Of a stretch of 64,000 bases of DNA, positions 61,401-64,000 are shown one piece after another. Position 1 is the first letter of the stretch. Each line of letters begins with the position of its first letter. The stretch lies in assembly GCF_047238265.1 (NCBI RefSeq), contig NZ_JBDFMM010000001.1, positions 5,704,001-5,768,000 of the forward strand. Direction: 5' to 3'. The translations under genes were made by a program, and so were the position numbers. Under the pieces are notes generated by a model, which was not told the DNA's origin, searched no databases, and worked only from the letters and a program-made list of their open reading frames with translations. The DNA is from Paenibacillus_F sp047238265. Lineage in GTDB: Bacteria; Bacillota; Bacilli; Paenibacillales; NBRC-103111.

Positions 61401-62178
61401 CGCTTATGCGAACCCCTTCTTTGGTTCGAAAACTGCCTTCCCCGGCAAGCTTGGCGACTAGGCTGATAAAAGCCGGGTCAGCCCCTTTGATCCCCTGAAA
61501 TAACACCGTGCCCTCGGAATGCTGGAAAGCCTCCGCCATATCACTGATAAAATTTCCCGATAGCTCATCGGCCTCATAACGCTGTAAATCAATTTCAGAA
61601 AGATGTGGCCCGGACGTTAGTCCGCGTGCATATATCTCCCGAACCAGCCATTCCAAAGCTGTTTTTTTGCCTGTTCCCGGGGCCCCGGCCAGCAAGATCA
61701 CATTTCTTGGCTTATTATTTTGCCGCCCATTCATATATCCCTGCTTATATCCTGCAACCAAATCGTCGACGAACAACGGCTGTCCGATTACATTACTATT
61801 AACGTTCTTTCCTGCTTCCCGGAACAATTGGTCCAATTGCTTGGGAGATAAATCACTCTGCGCGTCATTCCGGCCTTCTCCATGTGACGCACGGGCTGGG
61901 GTCTGAGTGGGGCGGGAAGTCGATGAAGTAACGTTCCGTCCCGCTGCGGTCTGCCCGGAATAAGTCGGACCCGTACTCGCTCTCGAGCCTCTATGATATG
62001 GTTGCGTCGGCTGAGCTTGTCTCGTTGGAGCTGGAGGGGCTTCTTTTTTATCGAAAAATCCTTCTTCCCGAATCAGTTCAACAAGCTGATACTCAGGAAA
62101 AAGAAATTTGAGCGCTTTCAACATACTTCTTCGGTTGATTCTCATACTTCCCGTTACCCCCTGCGGCCTATTACTCAT
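58486..62178 (-). CDS. Giant AAA+ protein with four ATPase modules (one Clp-like, three CbxX/SpoVK-like)
   Basis: 1230 residues. A short N-terminal helix (about 15-45), a Pro/Thr/Gln-rich linker (48-110), then module 1 (about 130-330) with Walker A GAPGTGKK at 165-172 but no standard Walker B Asp-Glu (VLFQGIKGAD). Modules 2-4 are CbxX/CfqX (SpoVK) ATPases: Walker A GNPGTGKTT at 468-476, 739-747 and 1018-1026; Walker B GGVLFIDEAY at 525-534, 796-805 and 1074-1083; sensor/Arg-finger blocks N-GLRSRFP, NPGLSSRFP and NAGLRSRFP. Each ends with the GNGRLVRN motif. SpoVK itself has one module. Probably a fused pseudo-hexamer remodelling ATPase; substrate unknown. Confidence 0.85.
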   Translation of the reverse strand: MSNRPQGVTGSMRINRRSMLKALKFLFPEYQLVELIREEGFFDKKEAPPAPTRQAQPTQPYHRGSRASTGPTYSGQTAAGRNVTSSTSRPTQTPARASHGEGRNDAQSDLSPKQLDQLFREAGKNVNSNVIGQPLFVDDLVAGYKQGYMNGRQNNKPRNVILLAGAPGTGKKTALEWLVREIYARGLTSGPHLSEIDLQRYEADELSGNFISDMAEAFQHSEGTVLFQGIKGADPAFISLVAKLAGEGSFRTKEGVRISAADYFIIFYIDEHAERESEYGQVPAVLAKHLPVSILQTVLASAISSPIERETMKQIAEILIGKAIEDLSRDMHTKIAVHPSTYGALADIAAANKTFGEAVQHWIDKELTPILSGLRARNEIRGNESVRIHFKNSSFVVASNSFEVPIKAVSFVRQESIDDVLEELNALTGLEPVKKFVYELMETVQVNQLRAREGESSVAMSLHMVFTGNPGTGKTTVARLIGRILKALGLLPQGQLIEVTRQDLVGQYVGSTAPKTIAQVNEALGGVLFIDEAYTLARHDHDTFGIEAIDTIVKAMEDHRDQLVVVLAGYTQEMETFLRSNPGLRSRFPFIVEFPDYKAADMLDIMIQMASKNGFRIETDAYEGLIELFDQKQIPGRNDSGNGRLVRNLFEEAVRKQATRLRGLMSGADADLQVLTGADFGIGEKEAFNIENELAGIVGLEKVKLFVRTLEKQLIVDRRRKEAGIHVDTGQTLNMIFSGNPGTGKTTMARLVAGMLRSMGYLKKGHLVEVDRSDLVAEYVGQTASKTKLVVESALGGVLFIDEAYALAQDGVQGGGFGKEAIDALVRLIELHKDNLVVILAGYTEDMQRFVQVNPGLSSRFPLQIEFPDYTAEEMQQIASIMVKARGFALAPDVAGLLESYFNGKQIPGRKDGGNGRLVRNTLEGAIRKQAERLADHPDIAADRLNELTVEDFGLSAPADLAKKQANALGALDDVVGLSSVKEFVRSLSAQIEVAKRREELGLPKASAQALHMVFKGNPGTGKTTIARILAQRFKELGVTKTDTLVETDRSGLVAGYVGQTALKTKEVIERALGGILFVDEAYALAEGDQFGQEAIDTLVKAMDDYRDRLIVILAGYDEDMERFLNRNAGLRSRFPNMITFPDYTAGEMLRIARLLVKAQGYVIVPEAEAALLSILETYEGDRTAGNGRLVRNLVEKAIRGHALRMSMKADATAEELSALMPEDFQGKTG

Positions 62179-62265
62179 ACTTTTTTCCTATATTATACTA
62201 TGCCTCCGTTACTTTTGCTTTCAATCTATGGAATATGTATGTAATAAATCCAGTTTAATAGAACA

Positions 62266-62292
62266 TCAAAAGCCTGCCACTGGGCAGGCTTC
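62266..62292 (-). terminator. Terminator of the TetR gene
   Basis: AAGCCTGCC (62270-62278) and GGCAGGCTT (62283-62291), T-rich on the minus strand, separating it from the AAA+ gene. Confidence 0.82.
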
Positions 62293-62348
62293 CATGCACC
62301 CAAGTTGGTGCCTTCTTGTAACCGTTGCTTTCATCCGGGGCAGCCTTT

Positions 62349-63005
62349 TTAATTGGCCGTCACCCTCTTCTCTATTCCATCAAGCAATAAATCGGTGCCG
62401 GAGTAAAACAATTCATCCGATCCAATCAACTTAAACAAATCCGCATCATGCATACGACCCAGCAGCTCAAATTGAGACAGATCTACATGATTTCCCTCGC
62501 TATTCTCCTCGTCTAACGTAACGGCTAACATACGCTGCTCATATTCATCCATCACGTAATTAATTACAAAGTTAAACAAGTGGGAGGTATAGGAAAATTT
62601 TTGTTCGTTTGTCAGAGGAGTCGGTTCTATCATCTTCAAAAGAGACTCGAACATGTGTAGATAATCCGCCTCAGGCCTCGTCTTCATCAGAATTTGACCG
62701 GAGCAAGGGAACTGCTGAAGCTTGCGACGAATAACGGTTGCGCTTAACTGTAACATTTCCCTCCAGTCTCCGTTCTTAGGAAGATCAATGATGATCTCTC
62801 TGGAGACCAAATTGGCCAACGTCTGAAAAAGCGCTTGTTTGTTTTTGAAGTACCAATAAATTGTGGGAGCCTGGACATGCAACTCTTTGGCAAGATTTCT
62901 CATTGTGAAATTCTCGATTCCTTGCTGTTCGAGAAGCTTCCATGAGGCGGCAATAATTTTTTCTTCACTTATATGAGGTCTGCGAGTGGGTGTATTCATC
63001 TGCAT
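62349..63005 (-). CDS. TetR-type repressor (TetR_C family)
   Basis: 218 residues from ATG 63005 (GGAG six bases upstream). The HTH is ISEEKIIAASWKLLEQQGIE, NFTMRNLAKELHVQAPTIYW and YFKNKQALFQTL, the form used by true tetracycline repressors. The C-terminal domain is long and helical (LRNTPTPLTNEQ-type PTPLTNEQKFSYTSHLFNF). It follows a flavin monooxygenase gene on the same strand (90-base gap), an arrangement in which the repressor senses the monooxygenase's substrate. Confidence 0.88.
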   Translation of the reverse strand: MQMNTPTRRPHISEEKIIAASWKLLEQQGIENFTMRNLAKELHVQAPTIYWYFKNKQALFQTLANLVSREIIIDLPKNGDWREMLQLSATVIRRKLQQFPCSGQILMKTRPEADYLHMFESLLKMIEPTPLTNEQKFSYTSHLFNFVINYVMDEYEQRMLAVTLDEENSEGNHVDLSQFELLGRMHDADLFKLIGSDELFYSGTDLLLDGIEKRVTAN

Positions 63006-63094
63006 CTGCAACTCCAATTCCAAATTACTTATATGATCTATTATATCCTAATTGGTTTGGAGCTTGGTTATCCCCATCTGATCCATCTTACATT

Positions 63095-64000
63095 CTAATC
63101 CTCAAGAACCATGTCCTCTTCAGGTAACGGCTTCTGGTTGAACATGCCTGCCCCTCCTTGTGCGGAGAGCCGGACATCCCTCATCCCCCGTTCAATCGCA
63201 TTCACTTCATAATCCCGCAGGGCTGCCAGTAGCTCTTTCTCCCCATTCTTAACGTTAATTAGTTCTTTAGTTAGCTCACATGCATCATAGAGTGCCGCAT
63301 TTCCCCCAACCCCCACCGGCGTCATTGGATGAAGAGCATCCCCTAAAAGCACCAAAGAGGTGGTTTCTTTCCAAGGCTTGTAAGGCAGAACATTACGGAG
63401 ATGATAGGCCGCAGTCTTCTCCGGGTCGGCTAATTCCAGCATGCGCTGAATTTGCGGGTGCCAATGCTTGGTTCTTTCATGAGCAAAAGACAGAAGAGCA
63501 GGACCATCCATTTCAAAAAGCTGCTCGTCAGGGATACCGAACCATTCAGCCGAGCCTGCAAATACCGTATACAGATAATCCTGTTGGGGTGTAATTTTTA
63601 CATGAAGGGACAAAGATTCAGGTAATTTTTCAAGATGCGGATTAAAAATCATGTCCTCGAGGAGGAGAGTTACAGGCGCATCTCCTTTTGGCTTTTTCAC
63701 GCCTCTCATGCCCAATCCGGTAATCAAGTTCAATTCCTTCCGAATTTCATCATCCAAGGGCACCTTGGTATAGATTACTCTTGCTCCTGTATCAAAGATT
63801 TTTACACCCGGCTTGTACTGACGGCGAACCTTGGAAGCTCCCCCGTCGGCGCCTACCAGGACATCCGCGTCAACATGTTGTCCGTTATCAAACCATGCTC
63901 TTAAACGCCCATCTTTCAGCGTTTCGTAATGGGTAAAGCGATATCCGAAGCTGATTTTGCCCCCTAGTTCGCCGAGCAGCACCTCTCTAAACGTAAACCG
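63095..64000 (-). CDS. FAD-dependent monooxygenase (TetX/UbiH-like, 5' end beyond window)
   Basis: 302 residues visible of the C-terminal part; the frame is open to base 64000. Motifs: DADVLVGADGGASKVRRQY (DG motif), LLGDALHPMTPVGVGGNAAL (GD motif binding FAD) and the helix YDACELTKELINVKNGEKEL, then ERGMRDVRLS. This is the class A flavoprotein hydroxylase fold shared with TetX and PHBH. Followed by a TetR repressor. The substrate could be an antibiotic or an aromatic; the N-terminal FAD motif lies outside the window. Confidence 0.88.
   Translation of the reverse strand, partial: RFTFREVLLGELGGKISFGYRFTHYETLKDGRLRAWFDNGQHVDADVLVGADGGASKVRRQYKPGVKIFDTGARVIYTKVPLDDEIRKELNLITGLGMRGVKKPKGDAPVTLLLEDMIFNPHLEKLPESLSLHVKITPQQDYLYTVFAGSAEWFGIPDEQLFEMDGPALLSFAHERTKHWHPQIQRMLELADPEKTAAYHLRNVLPYKPWKETTSLVLLGDALHPMTPVGVGGNAALYDACELTKELINVKNGEKELLAALRDYEVNAIERGMRDVRLSAQGGAGMFNQKPLPEEDMVLED

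Noticed and set aside
1..64000. tRNA, rRNA, prophage or transposon
   Set aside because: No cloverleaf, rRNA segment, phage structural gene or transposase could be supported on either strand.

Overview
The window looks like chromosomal DNA from a spore-forming Bacillales bacterium, most likely Paenibacillus or a close relative. The signs are near-50% GC, two large surface proteins ending in S-layer homology (SLH) repeats, a SpoIIM-like membrane protein, a CwlJ/SleB hydrolase, a Bce-type peptide-antibiotic sensing and export module, many one-component regulators, and GTG/TTG starts chosen by strong Shine-Dalgarno sequences. I saw no rRNA, tRNA, CRISPR array, transposase or phage structural gene. 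The species is inference.

Layout. 0-9 kb: 5'-proximal part of selO, a SpoIIM-like protein, a 55-residue small protein, a complete Bce-like operon set (regulator, kinase, ATPase, permease) with a perfect 7-4-7 inverted repeat before the transporter genes, a general-stress flavin-fold protein, and a MerR plus two AHSA1 proteins operon behind a 19-bp-spacer MerR promoter. 9.5-13 kb: MarR regulator, two short-chain dehydrogenases and an MFS carrier. 13-17 kb: a TerD-like 700-residue protein and an ankyrin protein whose last codons encode its own terminator. 17-21 kb: a dehydrogenase, then TetR and MFS efflux genes diverging around three copies of one operator, then LtrA. 21-28 kb: immunity-like proteins including a SUKH protein with an in-frame 36-bp tandem repeat, mqo behind a terminator-bearing leader, a MidA-like methyltransferase and a pentapeptide-repeat protein. 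28-33 kb: YczE-like protein, adenine deaminase and a LacI regulator, with three matching operators. 32-41 kb: two giant SLH surface proteins flanking a macrolide-type glycosyltransferase. 41-50 kb: unknown protein, Fur-controlled iron lipoprotein, a PRISE-like reductase with HxlR, a fused histidine kinase-response regulator broken by a frameshift, and a divergent tandem-duplicated serine hydrolase. 49-58 kb: DUF4304, SUKH, CwlJ, GntR-deoD-MFS (MFS frameshifted), SUKH, membrane and leucine-rich-repeat proteins. 58-62 kb: a 1230-residue protein with four AAA+ modules directly followed by two small membrane proteins. 62-64 kb: TetR and a flavin monooxygenase cut by the window edge.

How the genes work together. 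Most of the window is small self-contained modules, each a regulator beside its target: Bce-like sensing plus export, TetR plus efflux, LacI plus adenine deaminase, GntR plus purine nucleoside phosphorylase plus a carrier, Fur box plus iron-binding lipoprotein, kinase-regulator plus secreted hydrolase. Immunity-type folds (SUKH, DUF4304, ankyrin, LRR) recur without a visible cognate toxin. The most promising unexplained unit is the four-module AAA+ gene with its two tightly coupled membrane partners and the immunity-like genes downstream. Two genes carry single-base frameshifts, both fitted by one extra A inside an AGCT on the given strand; sequencing error and true mutation cannot be told apart from the sequence alone.
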